A DNA stretch of 64,000 bases from Palsa-89 sp963824345 (GTDB lineage: Bacteria; Acidobacteriota; Terriglobia; Bryobacterales; Bryobacteraceae): the NCBI GenBank assembly GCA_963824345.1, contig CAWGOZ010000011.1:186001-250000 (forward strand), read 5' to 3'. Below, in pieces: positions 17,221 to 25,902 of this stretch; the first letter of the stretch is position 1; every line of letters begins with the position of its first letter. The translations under genes were made by a program, and so were the position numbers. The notes under the pieces were generated by a model. That model searched no databases, was not told where the DNA came from, and saw only the letters and a program-made list of their open reading frames with translations.

Positions 17221-18240
17221 ATGGTACGAGAACCTCGGCCCAGCCCAACCCACCCAACGGTGACCGTGGTAGTTCCTACTCTGGCGGCGGACCAATCTCT
17301 GGACGAATGCCTGGCCTCGCTGGGTGGTCAGACCTTCCGCGATTTCGAAGTGATCGTGGTGGACAACAGCGGACGGCGTCTGGCGAAACCGCAGGAGAGG
17401 GTCCGCGTCATCGCGAACGATCGGAACGTGGGCTTCGGAGCGGCGGTGAATCAGGCCTTCCAGCAATCGCAAGCGCCATTTCTCGCGGTGTTGAACGATG
17501 ACGCTATAGCGCATCCGGGCTGGCTCGGAGCCCTGCTGACCGCGATTGAGCATCGGCCCGACGTTGGCATGTGCGCGTCGCAAGTGCGCCTGGCTGGCGC
17601 CGGCCTTCTGGATTCCGCGGGCATGCTCCTATGCCTGGATGGAAGCAGCAAGCAGCGCGGCCATGGCGAGCCTCCGGCGGCCTATCAACGCCCCGAAGAC
17701 GCGCTCTTGCCGAGCGGCGCCGCTGCTTTGTATCGCCGCGAAATGCTGGATGAAATCGGCCTGTTCGATGAAAGCTTCTTCCTGTATTGCGAGGACACCG
17801 ACCTGGGGCTGCGCGCGCGCTGGGCTGGGTGGGAATGCCTTTACGTTCCCGATGCCAGGGTGGAACATCGCTATTCGCATTCGGCGGGCCATGCGTCCGC
17901 TCTGAAAGCTTACTATGTGGAGCGCAATCGCCTGTTCGTAATCTTCAAGAATTTCCCGCTGGCCGATCTGCCGCGAGTCCCGTTCTATGCCATGTCGCGC
18001 TATTTCTGGCATTTCGTTTATGCGCTTAAAGGACGCGGCAAAGCTGCCCAATTTCAAAGCGAAGGCGGCAGTCTGGCTCGCTTGCCCTGGTTTGTACTGC
18101 GCGCCCATCTGGAATTGCTGGCGCGCTTCCCCGAAGTCTGGCGCCAGCGCCGCCGCATGCAGCGCCGTCTCACCTCGAAACAGTTTCGCTGCCTCATGCA
18201 TCGCTTCTCGATTGGCCCACGCCAGGTGGCTGCATTGTGA
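17221..18240 (+). CDS. Family 2 glycosyltransferase (rhamnosyltransferase-like)
   Basis: GT2 (GT-A fold) enzyme of 339 residues from ATG 17221; the open frame extends further upstream, but TVTVVVPTLAADQSL near the start marks the usual N-terminus. The nucleotide-binding region is EVIVVDNS and ANDRNVGFGAAVNQ. LNDDAIAHPGW supplies the DxD-type acid pair, and FDESFFLYCEDTDLGLRAR holds the ED catalytic region. The C-terminus has amphipathic segments. It is the first gene of a five-gene plus-strand glycan cluster. The next gene starts inside its stop codon (GTGA overlap). Acceptor and sugar are not known. Confidence 0.9.
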   Translation: MVREPRPSPTHPTVTVVVPTLAADQSLDECLASLGGQTFRDFEVIVVDNSGRRLAKPQERVRVIANDRNVGFGAAVNQAFQQSQAPFLAVLNDDAIAHPGWLGALLTAIEHRPDVGMCASQVRLAGAGLLDSAGMLLCLDGSSKQRGHGEPPAAYQRPEDALLPSGAAALYRREMLDEIGLFDESFFLYCEDTDLGLRARWAGWECLYVPDARVEHRYSHSAGHASALKAYYVERNRLFVIFKNFPLADLPRVPFYAMSRYFWHFVYALKGRGKAAQFQSEGGSLARLPWFVLRAHLELLARFPEVWRQRRRMQRRLTSKQFRCLMHRFSIGPRQVAAL

Positions 18241-18968
18241 GCCCGGCCACAGCGTCCCATCAGCTGTTGATTCTGATTCCGGCCTTCAACGAGATTGGCG
18301 CCATCTCCGGCGTCGTCCACGAAGTGCGCGGCGTGATGCCCGGCGTGCCGATACTAGTTGTCGACGATGCTTCCACCGACGGCACGGACCAGACCGCCCG
18401 CGCGGCCGGCGCCGAGGTGCTGCGCTTGCCTTATCATTTGGGCCTCGGCGGTGGAGTTCAGGCCGGCTACAAACTTGCCTACGAACTCGGTTACGAGTAT
18501 GTCATTCGGGTGGATGGCGACGGCCAGCACGATCCCAAGTACATCCCCGATCTGTTGAAGACTCTGCGCGAGACCGGCTGCCACATGGTGATCGGCTCGC
18601 GTTTTCACAACGGCAACGGAGCGCACACCAGCTACGTCCGCGCCATCGGGATCTGGTTCTTCCGCTCCATGCTGCGCCCCATTCTGGGCAAACCGGTGCG
18701 CGATCCCACCTCGGGATTCGTCGGGGTAAACCGTCAAGCTCTCCAGGTTTTCACCGGCAGCTTCCCGCTGGAGTATCCGGAGATCGAGGCGCTGGTAGTG
18801 CTGCAGCGCAAGCGCTTCCAGTTCCAGGAAGTGCCCTGCCGGATGCGCCCGCGCAAGACCGGGCGCAGCACCATCACCGCGGTAAAATCGTTGTATTACA
18901 TCTTCCACGTCCTTTTGGGAGTGTTCATCAACGTCCTCAAGTTTGAAGGCCGCCGAAGAAAGGAATAA
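18237..18968 (+). CDS. Dolichyl/polyprenyl-phosphate mannose synthase-like GT2
   Basis: Short GT2 enzyme (243 residues) of the DPM1/polyprenyl-phosphate-sugar synthase type. The N-terminus is LLILIPAFNEIGAISGVVHE, then VVDDASTDGTDQTA. The DxD motif is in IRVDGDGQHDP, and the acceptor-helix region is GSRFHNGNGAHTSYVRAIG. It lacks the C-terminal membrane pair of GtrB-type enzymes. Expected reaction: transfer of a sugar from a nucleotide donor to polyprenyl phosphate at the inner membrane, supplying GT-C enzymes. The following DUF2304 gene, a frequent neighbour of this type, supports the call. The GTG start overlaps the previous stop. Confidence 0.88.
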   Translation: MSPATASHQLLILIPAFNEIGAISGVVHEVRGVMPGVPILVVDDASTDGTDQTARAAGAEVLRLPYHLGLGGGVQAGYKLAYELGYEYVIRVDGDGQHDPKYIPDLLKTLRETGCHMVIGSRFHNGNGAHTSYVRAIGIWFFRSMLRPILGKPVRDPTSGFVGVNRQALQVFTGSFPLEYPEIEALVVLQRKRFQFQEVPCRMRPRKTGRSTITAVKSLYYIFHVLLGVFINVLKFEGRRRKE

Positions 18969-18986
18969 GCCGAGAAGGATGAAGCG

Positions 18987-19382
18987 ATGCAACGCCTGCT
19001 CAATGTAACCACGGTCTTGAGCCTGCTTCTGATGGCCCTGGTGCTGTTCTCCGTCCGGCGCTCGCACATCCGCGTTGAGTACTCGGTGAGCTGGCTGGCC
19101 GCGGCTGTCATTTTATTTGCGCTCTCGCGGTCATCGTCGGCGCTCACCTGGATCGCCGGCCAACTGGGCCTCGCGGATCCCCCGCTGGCCCTCCTGCTAT
19201 TGATCTTCTGTGTCTTCGTGATCGTGATTTACCGCCTCTCGGTAGTCATCTCCGATTTGAAAGACGCCAATATCGCCATGGCCCAGCGGCTGGCCATTGT
19301 CGAATTTCAATTGCAAAACCGGCTGCCGGACTCCCCGCTCAGTTCCCCGCTCAGTTCCCCGCTCAGTTCCAATGAAGAGTAA
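18987..19382 (+). CDS. DUF2304 membrane protein
   Basis: This 131-residue protein has three hydrophobic segments and the DUF2304 pattern (VEYSVSWLAAAVILF, IYRLSVVISDL). The charged, helical C-terminal tail ends in a serine/proline/leucine repeat (SPLS three times) encoded by a 12-base tandem repeat. DUF2304 proteins are commonly next to polyprenyl-phosphate-sugar GT2 enzymes and may anchor or regulate them (family-context inference). Its stop lies 11 bases beyond the ATG of the next gene, implying translational coupling. Confidence 0.85.
   Translation: MQRLLNVTTVLSLLLMALVLFSVRRSHIRVEYSVSWLAAAVILFALSRSSSALTWIAGQLGLADPPLALLLLIFCVFVIVIYRLSVVISDLKDANIAMAQRLAIVEFQLQNRLPDSPLSSPLSSPLSSNEE
19331..19370 (+). 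repeat. Three-copy 12-bp tandem repeat at the DUF2304 C-terminus
   Basis: The unit TTCCCCGCTCAG is repeated at 19331-19342 (first base differs), 19343-19354 and 19355-19366, followed by a partial unit. It encodes a four-residue serine/proline/leucine repeat and ends just before the start codon of the next gene. Copy-number change by replication slippage would be in frame. Confidence 0.9.
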
Positions 19383-21102
19383 CAAAGGCAAGAAATCGAA
19401 ACGCCCGGCGGCAGCCGTCGCCACGCTGGAATCGCAGCCCGATCGCCTGTTCTGGCTCTATGGAGCGAGTCTCGGCATCGCGCTCATCGCCGCTTTCGAA
19501 GTCTATTGGCCCGCTCTGCGCGGCCCGTTTCTTCTCGATGACACTCACCTCGCCTACATGCTGCCCGAGGCCGCGCGCCTGCCGCTGCAGCTTTGGCTGC
19601 GCCAGATGCGGCCGTTGTTGATGTTCAGTTTTTGGCTGAACTTCCAGCAATCCGGAGCCGAGAGCACCTTCGGTTACCATCTGGTCAATCTGTTCCTGCA
19701 CTTCTTCAACACCGTTTTGAGTTTTTTCGCTGTCCGCAAGATTTTGAGTTGGGCGAACCTCGGCGAACCCCTGGCTCGGATTCTCACGCTCTTTGCCGCC
19801 GGACTCTTCCTTCTGCATCCGGCGCAAACCGAGTCGGTGAGTTACATCGCCAGCCGGTCGGAAACACTCAGCGTGTTTTTTGTCTTGGCGGCATTCGTCG
19901 TATTTCTGTATCGAACGACCGCCACTCTGTCCGTGCCGCGTATTCTTTGTATCCTCGTGCTGTTCGCCGCGGCGGGTTTTTCCAAAGAGCACACCGCGGT
20001 CCTTCCGGCGCTCTTTATGCTGACCGATTACTACTGGAACTTTGAGTTCGCCCCCTCCCGTATCTGGCGCAACTGGAAACTCTACGTCCCCATCGCTATC
20101 GCAGTCGGCATCGCAGCGGTGCGTATCCTGGCGATTCTCCGCAACAATCCCACCGCAGGATTCGAAATGCGCGACCTTACGTGGGCTCAGTATTTCTTCA
20201 CCGAGTGCCGCGTCATCTGGGACTACGTGCGGCTGTTTTTCATTCCACTCGGCCAAAACCTCGATCCGGATATCGCGATCTCGCGCAACATCCTGGACCA
20301 CGGCGCCGTATTCGCCTTGGCCGGATTGCTGGTGGTCACCGTGCTCGCGTGGATCTACCGCCGCGGCTTCCCGCTGGCCTCGTACGGGTGGTTCGTCTGG
20401 CTGATTCTGCTGGCGCCTACTTCCTCCCTGGTGCCCATCCGCGATCCCATGGCCGAGCGCCGCATGTATCTCCCCTTCATCGGTCTCCTCTTCGTTACTG
20501 TCGAATTTCTCCGGCGCTGGAAGGTTTCGCGGAACGCCCTGGTCGCCTCGCTCGCGGTGGTTCTGTTGATGGAAGGCACGTTGACCTACCAGAGGAATTT
20601 GTTGTGGGGCAATGCGATCGACATCTGGAAAGACACCGTCTCCAAGTCGCCCGCGAAATATCGGCCCAGCTTCCAACTGGCGTACGTCGAATATCAAGCG
20701 GGCGCCTGCAGCGATGCGGTGGACCAATATCAGAAGACAGCAACACTCCAGCGTCCCCATGAGGATTTGCTGCTGGATTGGGCGCTGGCGTACGACTGTG
20801 CTGGAAACCCGCAGGAGGCCGTCCAGAAGCTGCAACAAGCCGCCGAGAAGCGGCCGGGCGCGCACGTTTACTCGCAGCTCGGGATGGAATTTGGCAAGAT
20901 GGGCAAGTATCCGGAAGCGTTGGCCGCTCTCCAAGAGGCCCAGGAGATGGATCCGAATTTCGCCATGACCTATTTCTATCTCGGGAACATTCATAGCATT
21001 CAAGGAAACCCGGCGCAGGCCGTAGCAGACTACCAGCACGTGTTGGCTCTCGATCCCGATAACCAGCCGGCGCGCGAGGCCTTGGCTCGAATGGGCCGCT
21101 AG
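19372..21102 (+). CDS. TMTC-like GT-C membrane protein with TPR tail
   Basis: This 576-residue protein starts at ATG 19372, inside the DUF2304 gene. A basic N-terminus (MKSNKGKKSKRP) leads to about ten membrane segments (roughly 25-430). The first periplasmic loop contains FLLDDTHLAYM, the acidic pair expected in GT-C enzymes. The C-terminal 140 residues hold about four TPR units (for example DWALAYDCAGNPQEAV, QLGMEFGKMGKYPEAL, YFYLGNIHSIQGNPAQAV). The arrangement matches the O-mannosyltransferase TMTC family. With a polyprenyl-phosphate-sugar synthase just upstream, periplasmic protein or glycan glycosylation is plausible (inference). Confidence 0.8.
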   Translation: MKSNKGKKSKRPAAAVATLESQPDRLFWLYGASLGIALIAAFEVYWPALRGPFLLDDTHLAYMLPEAARLPLQLWLRQMRPLLMFSFWLNFQQSGAESTFGYHLVNLFLHFFNTVLSFFAVRKILSWANLGEPLARILTLFAAGLFLLHPAQTESVSYIASRSETLSVFFVLAAFVVFLYRTTATLSVPRILCILVLFAAAGFSKEHTAVLPALFMLTDYYWNFEFAPSRIWRNWKLYVPIAIAVGIAAVRILAILRNNPTAGFEMRDLTWAQYFFTECRVIWDYVRLFFIPLGQNLDPDIAISRNILDHGAVFALAGLLVVTVLAWIYRRGFPLASYGWFVWLILLAPTSSLVPIRDPMAERRMYLPFIGLLFVTVEFLRRWKVSRNALVASLAVVLLMEGTLTYQRNLLWGNAIDIWKDTVSKSPAKYRPSFQLAYVEYQAGACSDAVDQYQKTATLQRPHEDLLLDWALAYDCAGNPQEAVQKLQQAAEKRPGAHVYSQLGMEFGKMGKYPEALAALQEAQEMDPNFAMTYFYLGNIHSIQGNPAQAVADYQHVLALDPDNQPAREALARMGR

Positions 21103-21118
21103 GAAATCTTAGCGACAG

Positions 21119-22189
21119 ATGATTCGCATCGGCGTCAACGCCTTGTACCTGATTCCGGGAGGCGTGGGCGGCACCGAAATCTATCTGCGCAATCTGCTGC
21201 GAGCGCTGGCGGAAATCGACGCGGTGAACCAATACGTGGTGTTTACCAATCGCGAAACCGGCGCCGACCTGACGCCCGATCGGCCGAACTTCGTGCAGGC
21301 GCGGCAGGCTGTCAACGCGGCCTTCCGTCCGGCGCGAATCCTGTGGGAACAACTCGTGCTGCCCTTCGCGATTCGCAAACATCGGATTGAAGTTCTGCTG
21401 AATCCTGGTTTCACCGCGCCGCTCGGGTGCACCTGCCCCATGGTCACGGTGTTTCACGATCTTCAGCACAAACGCCATCCAGAGTACTTTCGCTGGTTCG
21501 ATCTTCCGTTCTGGAATTTTTTCCTGTGGGCAGCGGCGCGTCGTTCGGGCGGATTGATCGCCATCTCCCAAGCCACGGCCGACGATATTCTGCGCTACTA
21601 CAGGCGCCCGGCGCACATCATCCAACCCCAGGTGATCCATTTCGGCGTGGAGCGCGAGTTCTTCGAGATCGCTCGGCGCCGGGAACCCCGGGACTATTTA
21701 TTGTGCGCATCCACCACGCATCCGCATAAGAACCTGCAGCGCCTGTTGCGCATGCATGCCGAGATCCCGAACGCCCCCCGGCTGGTAATCACGGGAGTGC
21801 GCGGATTCGCGGCCCGGGAAATCGAAGGTTTGGCCTCGGAGTCAGTGGAGCTGACCGGCTGGATTCCGCGCGAACAATTGTACGAACTCTTCCGCGGCGC
21901 GCTCGGTTTCATTTACCCATCCACTTTCGAAGGGTTTGGCATGCCGGTGCTGGAGGCGATGGCCGCGGGCGTTCCCGTGGCGTGCTCCGATATTCCCCCG
22001 CTGCGCGAAATCGCCGGTTCCACCGTTCACTTCTTCGATCCCCTAAGCGACCGCGCGATTCGCGATGCGCTGCAGTTGCTGGCTACCGGAGGGATCTCCA
22101 CCGCCGCGGCACAGCACCGCGCCACCGAGTTTACCTGGGAGAAAACAGCCCGCGCAACTCTGGACTATCTCAGCAAGTGTTCGAGTTGA
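21119..22189 (+). CDS. Family 4 glycosyltransferase
   Basis: GT-B fold enzyme of 356 residues. The N-terminal half has GVNALYLIPGGVGGTEIYLRN and VTVFHDLQHKRHP. The C-terminal GT4 signature is visible: YLLCASTTHPHKN, LVITGVRGF, and FIYPSTFEGFGMPVLEAMAAGVPV with the E-x7-E-type acids, ending IREI-like (PLREIAGS). It probably transfers a sugar from a nucleotide donor in the cytosol. It is the last gene of the glycan cluster and overlaps the convergent dapD by 25 bases at the 3' end. Confidence 0.92.
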   Translation: MIRIGVNALYLIPGGVGGTEIYLRNLLRALAEIDAVNQYVVFTNRETGADLTPDRPNFVQARQAVNAAFRPARILWEQLVLPFAIRKHRIEVLLNPGFTAPLGCTCPMVTVFHDLQHKRHPEYFRWFDLPFWNFFLWAAARRSGGLIAISQATADDILRYYRRPAHIIQPQVIHFGVEREFFEIARRREPRDYLLCASTTHPHKNLQRLLRMHAEIPNAPRLVITGVRGFAAREIEGLASESVELTGWIPREQLYELFRGALGFIYPSTFEGFGMPVLEAMAAGVPVACSDIPPLREIAGSTVHFFDPLSDRAIRDALQLLATGGISTAAAQHRATEFTWEKTARATLDYLSKCSS

Positions 22190-23001
22190 ATCTTGGTGTC
22201 CGTTTTCGAGTCGCGATACTTCACGATTACAGGCGTATACAAGGACAAGCCCCAATCGACGCCCGGCCCCGATGTAATCGCCCGCGATCCCGCCACCACC
22301 ACGGCGTCTTCGGGAATCACCAGCGGATCGTCGTCGGTAGCCCGGTAAATCTGCCCGCGCACCACATCATAGATCGGCGTGGATCGGTTCAAGATGACGC
22401 CGGATGCGAGCACCGCGCGCCGCTTCACCACGGTGCCCTCGTAAACCCCCGTGTTGCCGCCCATCAAAACTTCGTCTTCAATAATCACCGGAAGCGCGCC
22501 CACCGGTTCCAGCACGCCGCCAATCTGCGCCGCCGCCGAGATATGGCAATTCGCGCCGACCTGCGCGCAGCTTCCCACCAGCGCGTGCGAGTCGATCATC
22601 GATCCGTCGCCGACCCAGCTTCCCGTGTTGATGTACATGGGCGGCATGCAGGTGACGCCCCGTCCGATGAAACAGCCATCGCGAATGCTCGATCCGCCGG
22701 GAACAATGCGAATGGCGCGATCGGCCGTAAAGCGCTGCACGGGAAACGTGGCCTTGTCGAACCAGGGCTGCCGCGCGGGATTGATCGACATATCCACCAC
22801 CGCGCCCATGCGAAAGCCCAGCAGAACCCCTTTTTTCACCCAGGCATTGACGCGCCAGCCGGTGGTGGTGGCGTCATCGGGCTCGGCGGCGCGAACTTCG
22901 CCCGAGTTCAGCGCCTGTTTGAATCGCTGGAAGATTTGGAAATGAGAGTCGGTGTAAGTTGATGGGTTCTCGTCGAACAGCGTCTCGATCTCAGCCCGCA
23001 T
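22165..23001 (-). CDS. dapD: Tetrahydrodipicolinate N-succinyltransferase
   Basis: This 278-residue left-handed beta-helix enzyme transfers succinyl from succinyl-CoA to 2,3,4,5-tetrahydropyridine-2,6-dicarboxylate, step 5 of the succinylase branch of diaminopimelate and lysine synthesis. The hexapeptide repeats run from about residue 105 to 215 (SIRDGCFIGRGVTCMPPMYIN, SMIDSHALVGSCAQVG). The N-terminal sequence TTTGWRVNAWVKKGVLLGFR is family-typical. It is the last gene of the dapE-asd-lysC-dapB-dapA-dapD operon. Its ATG lies 11 bases before the end of dapA. Confidence 0.97.
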   Translation of the reverse strand: MRAEIETLFDENPSTYTDSHFQIFQRFKQALNSGEVRAAEPDDATTTGWRVNAWVKKGVLLGFRMGAVVDMSINPARQPWFDKATFPVQRFTADRAIRIVPGGSSIRDGCFIGRGVTCMPPMYINTGSWVGDGSMIDSHALVGSCAQVGANCHISAAAQIGGVLEPVGALPVIIEDEVLMGGNTGVYEGTVVKRRAVLASGVILNRSTPIYDVVRGQIYRATDDDPLVIPEDAVVVAGSRAITSGPGVDWGLSLYTPVIVKYRDSKTDTKIQLEHLLR

Positions 23002-23893
23002 GCACGCTCCGGCCAGCCGCGAGGCCCAATGCTTCGACCACCTTTTCGATCTTTTCGAGATTAGCCGAACTGGGCGGGCACAAAGGCAATCGCCAGACCG
23101 GCTCCAGCAATCCCATCAGCGCCATGGCCGCCTTCACCGGAATCGGATTCGACTCCACGAAGTTCACTTCCATCAGCGGCAGGTAGCGTCGTTGCAGTTC
23201 GCGCGCTCCGGCGAAGTCGTTGGCTAGCGCCCGACCAATAAGCCGGGTGAACTCGGCCGGAATTTCGTTTGAGACCACCGAAACCACACCGTGACCGCCC
23301 AGCGCGATCAGGGGAATCGCAATCGAATCGTCCCCGCACAACACCGCGAAGGTGGATGGCACTTGCTGAACTACCTGCGCCATCTGGCTGATGTTGCCGG
23401 AGGCTTCCTTCACACCGATAACGTAATCGATCTCCGACAGCCGCTTCAATGTGGCCGGTTCGACGTTCACGCCGGTACGCCCTTGCACGCTGTACACGAT
23501 GATCGGCAGCTTGACGGCCGACGCGATCGCCTTATAGTGCCGGTATAGGCCTTCTTGCGTGGGCTTGTTGTAATAGGGCGTGACGGAGAGAAGCCCGTCT
23601 GCGCCCATGGCCTTGAGCTCCTGGCCGAGTTCGATCACTTCGGCGGTGTTGTAGCCTCCCGCGCCCGCCAGCACCGGCACGCGGCCGCGGGCTTCTTCCA
23701 GCGTGATCTCAACCACGCGCAGATGTTCCTGGTGAGTAAGCGTTGGACTTTCGCCCGAAGTGCCGCAGGGCACCAGAAAGTTGATGCCGTCCTCGATCTG
23801 GCGCTTCACCAGCGAGCGCAGCGTCTGCTCATCGAGAGAGCCGTCCTGGCGGAACGGGGTGACCATTGCGGTGCCGCAACCTTGAAATAGCAT
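22991..23893 (-). CDS. dapA: 4-hydroxy-tetrahydrodipicolinate synthase
   Basis: This TIM-barrel aldolase condenses pyruvate and aspartate semialdehyde, the committed step to diaminopimelate. From ATG 23893 it has 300 residues. The GGAGG five bases upstream, inside the end of dapB, selects this start over the upstream one. Visible motifs are CGTSGESPTL (pyruvate carboxylate binding), VTPYYNKP, and GVKEASG with the Schiff-base lysine K162. The usual YNVPGRTG reads YSVQGRTG, an odd but plausible variant. Genes before and after are within one to eleven bases. Confidence 0.97.
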   Translation of the reverse strand: MLFQGCGTAMVTPFRQDGSLDEQTLRSLVKRQIEDGINFLVPCGTSGESPTLTHQEHLRVVEITLEEARGRVPVLAGAGGYNTAEVIELGQELKAMGADGLLSVTPYYNKPTQEGLYRHYKAIASAVKLPIIVYSVQGRTGVNVEPATLKRLSEIDYVIGVKEASGNISQMAQVVQQVPSTFAVLCGDDSIAIPLIALGGHGVVSVVSNEIPAEFTRLIGRALANDFAGARELQRRYLPLMEVNFVESNPIPVKAAMALMGLLEPVWRLPLCPPSSANLEKIEKVVEALGLAAGRSVHAG

Positions 23894-23894
23894 G

Positions 23895-24566
23895 TCAACC
23901 TCCAAAAAGAACTTCACTGAATTCGTAGAATCCTTTACGCCCGATAATCCATTGTGCCGCTTTCAAAGCGCCCCGGGCGAACCCTTCCCGGCTGCGCGCG
24001 GTATGGCGCAAAGTGATGGTGTCGGCAGGCGAGTCGAAGCCGATCTCATGCGTTCCAGGATGCGCGCCGGCGCGGCTGGAGCAGGCGTCGATGTCGCGGC
24101 CGTAACCGGCGGCCCGCATCCGATCCACCAGCTGGAGTAAAGTACCCGAAGGCGCGTCTTTCTTGGTGCTGTGATGGATCTCCCAGGCCCACGCGCCGTA
24201 TTCGGGCTGGTTCGCGAGCAGCCGCGCGGCTTCCGAAACCAAACGCGTGAACACGTTGACGCCGACCGAAAAATTCGGACTCCAAACGAGCGCGCTCCGG
24301 TTCGCCTGGATCAGAGCCTGGGCTTCCGCCAGGTGTTCGCGCCAAGCCGTGGTGCCGATCACGATGGGGATGCCGAGGGCCGCTGCTTTCTTAATGTTGC
24401 CGAGCACCGCCCCTGGCACGGAGAATTCCACCGCGACGTCGGCGCCCTCCAGCGATTCTTTGCGATCGACATCCACGCGCGCGGTGACGGTGAATCCGTA
24501 CTCGGCCGCAAGCTGGTCGATTAACCGCCCCATCTTTCCGTATCCGATGATGGCGAGCTTAGGCAT
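23895..24566 (-). CDS. dapB: 4-hydroxy-tetrahydrodipicolinate reductase
   Basis: This 223-residue enzyme reduces the DapA product with NAD(P)H. The N-terminal Rossmann motif is LAIIGYGKMGRLI, a GxGxxG variant. The substrate-binding region includes EIHHSTKKDAPSGT, where the lysine and histidine pair is catalytic. It is shorter than the E. coli enzyme (273), like several acidobacterial and cyanobacterial-type DapB proteins. The ATG at 24566 lies inside the 3' end of lysC. Confidence 0.95.
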   Translation of the reverse strand: MPKLAIIGYGKMGRLIDQLAAEYGFTVTARVDVDRKESLEGADVAVEFSVPGAVLGNIKKAAALGIPIVIGTTAWREHLAEAQALIQANRSALVWSPNFSVGVNVFTRLVSEAARLLANQPEYGAWAWEIHHSTKKDAPSGTLLQLVDRMRAAGYGRDIDACSSRAGAHPGTHEIGFDSPADTITLRHTARSREGFARGALKAAQWIIGRKGFYEFSEVLFGG

Positions 24567-25902
24567 CAAACACCGCCGGGTCGAGATCGGCGAAGAATTC
24601 CTGGTGCAAGGCCTGCACGGCGGCAGTGAGATCGCCGCCCGCCACCACGAATCCCAAATTCAGCGCCGAAGCGCCTTGCGACACCATGCGGACGTTGATG
24701 CCGCCAAGCGCGTTGAATACACGCGCGGCGACGCCGGGAGTGTGGCGGATGTTTTCACCCACAATGCAGATGATAGCCTGATTTTTGTCCAGCGAAACGT
24801 CGGCGAACTCGCGTAATTCGGCGGCGATCGCTTCCACGCGCTCGGGCTGATCGATGGTCAGCGAAACGCTGACTTCGGATGTCGCCACCATATCCACCGA
24901 GGTTTGATTGCGATCGAACACTTCGAAGATCCGCCGCATGAAACCGTGGGCCATGAACATCCGCGTGGACCTTATGTTAAGCACCAGCACATGGCCTTTG
25001 CACGCAATCGACTTCACCACGTTCTTGCTCAGTACAGGAGCGGATTGAATACGCGTTCCCTCCACTTCGGGGCGGCGTGAGTTGAGGATCGAGACCGGGA
25101 TATTCCGGTCGATGGCTGGCATCACGGTGGCGGGATGCAGAACTTTCGCCCCGAAATATGCCAGCTCGGCGGCCTCGGTGAATGAGATCACTTTCACGCG
25201 GCGGGCTTTAGGGATGATGGTCGGATCGGCTGTGAGCATGCCATCCACGTCGGTCCAGATCTGGATCTCCTCGGCGCCCACGCCGGCGCCGACGATGGAT
25301 GCAGTGAAGTCGGACCCGCCGCGCCCCAGCGTGCTTGCAACGCCGTTCTCGGTGGACGCAATGAAGCCGCCCATCACAACCACGTGTTGCTTGGCCAGTG
25401 GAGGAATCGCGCCCGCGAGCTTCGCGTAGCTCTGCTCCAATAGCGGGATGGCCTGCGTATGCCGGTGATCGGTGACAATCAGCTTGCGCGCGTCCACATG
25501 CACGGCGTTGAGCCCATGGTGTTGGAAATAATTGGTGACGATCAAGCTCGACAATCGCTCGCCGAAGCTCGAGATTGCATCGACGGAGCGGGGAGTCAGC
25601 TCGCCCAACACAGCCAGGCCTTTCACCAGCTCCATCAGCTCCTGAAAGTGTTCGTCGACGGTGCGCTCCATGCCCGACTCGCGGAGATGAAAATCGCGCA
25701 GCGAGAGCAGCTCGCCGAGCGCGTCGTCGCGCTGGCCGCCCACCGCAAGATTGGCGATCTTGAGCAGACGATTGGTGGTCTTGCCCATCGCCGAGACAAC
25801 CACAATGGGCCGGCGGTCGAGCCGGGATTTTACGATTCCAGTGACCCGCTGGATGGCATCGGCAGATTCGACGGAAGTTCCGCCGAATTTCATGACGATC
25901 AT
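24559..25902 (-). CDS. lysC: Aspartate kinase (monofunctional, ACT-regulated)
   Basis: This 447-residue aspartokinase performs the first step from aspartate towards lysine, threonine and methionine. It begins VMKFGGTSVESADAIQRV, contains SFGERLSS and GRGGSDFTA, and ends with two ACT domains (about 310-447, with VDMVATSEVSVSLTID and GVAARVFNALGGINV). Lysine feedback through the ACT domains is expected from the family and from the riboswitch upstream. The ATG shares one base with the asd stop (TAATG). Confidence 0.97.
   Translation of the reverse strand: MIVMKFGGTSVESADAIQRVTGIVKSRLDRRPIVVVSAMGKTTNRLLKIANLAVGGQRDDALGELLSLRDFHLRESGMERTVDEHFQELMELVKGLAVLGELTPRSVDAISSFGERLSSLIVTNYFQHHGLNAVHVDARKLIVTDHRHTQAIPLLEQSYAKLAGAIPPLAKQHVVVMGGFIASTENGVASTLGRGGSDFTASIVGAGVGAEEIQIWTDVDGMLTADPTIIPKARRVKVISFTEAAELAYFGAKVLHPATVMPAIDRNIPVSILNSRRPEVEGTRIQSAPVLSKNVVKSIACKGHVLVLNIRSTRMFMAHGFMRRIFEVFDRNQTSVDMVATSEVSVSLTIDQPERVEAIAAELREFADVSLDKNQAIICIVGENIRHTPGVAARVFNALGGINVRMVSQGASALNLGFVVAGGDLTAAVQALHQEFFADLDPAVFDA

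Noticed and set aside
19363..21039. Long (558-codon) open frame antisense to the GT-C/TPR gene
   Set aside because: Composition is a frame shadow of a strongly supported plus-strand gene; sequence is low complexity, rich in Gln/Arg, without a family match.
20495..21640. 381-codon frame antisense across the GT-C/TPR and GT4 genes
   Set aside because: Crosses the junction of two strong genes; no start context.
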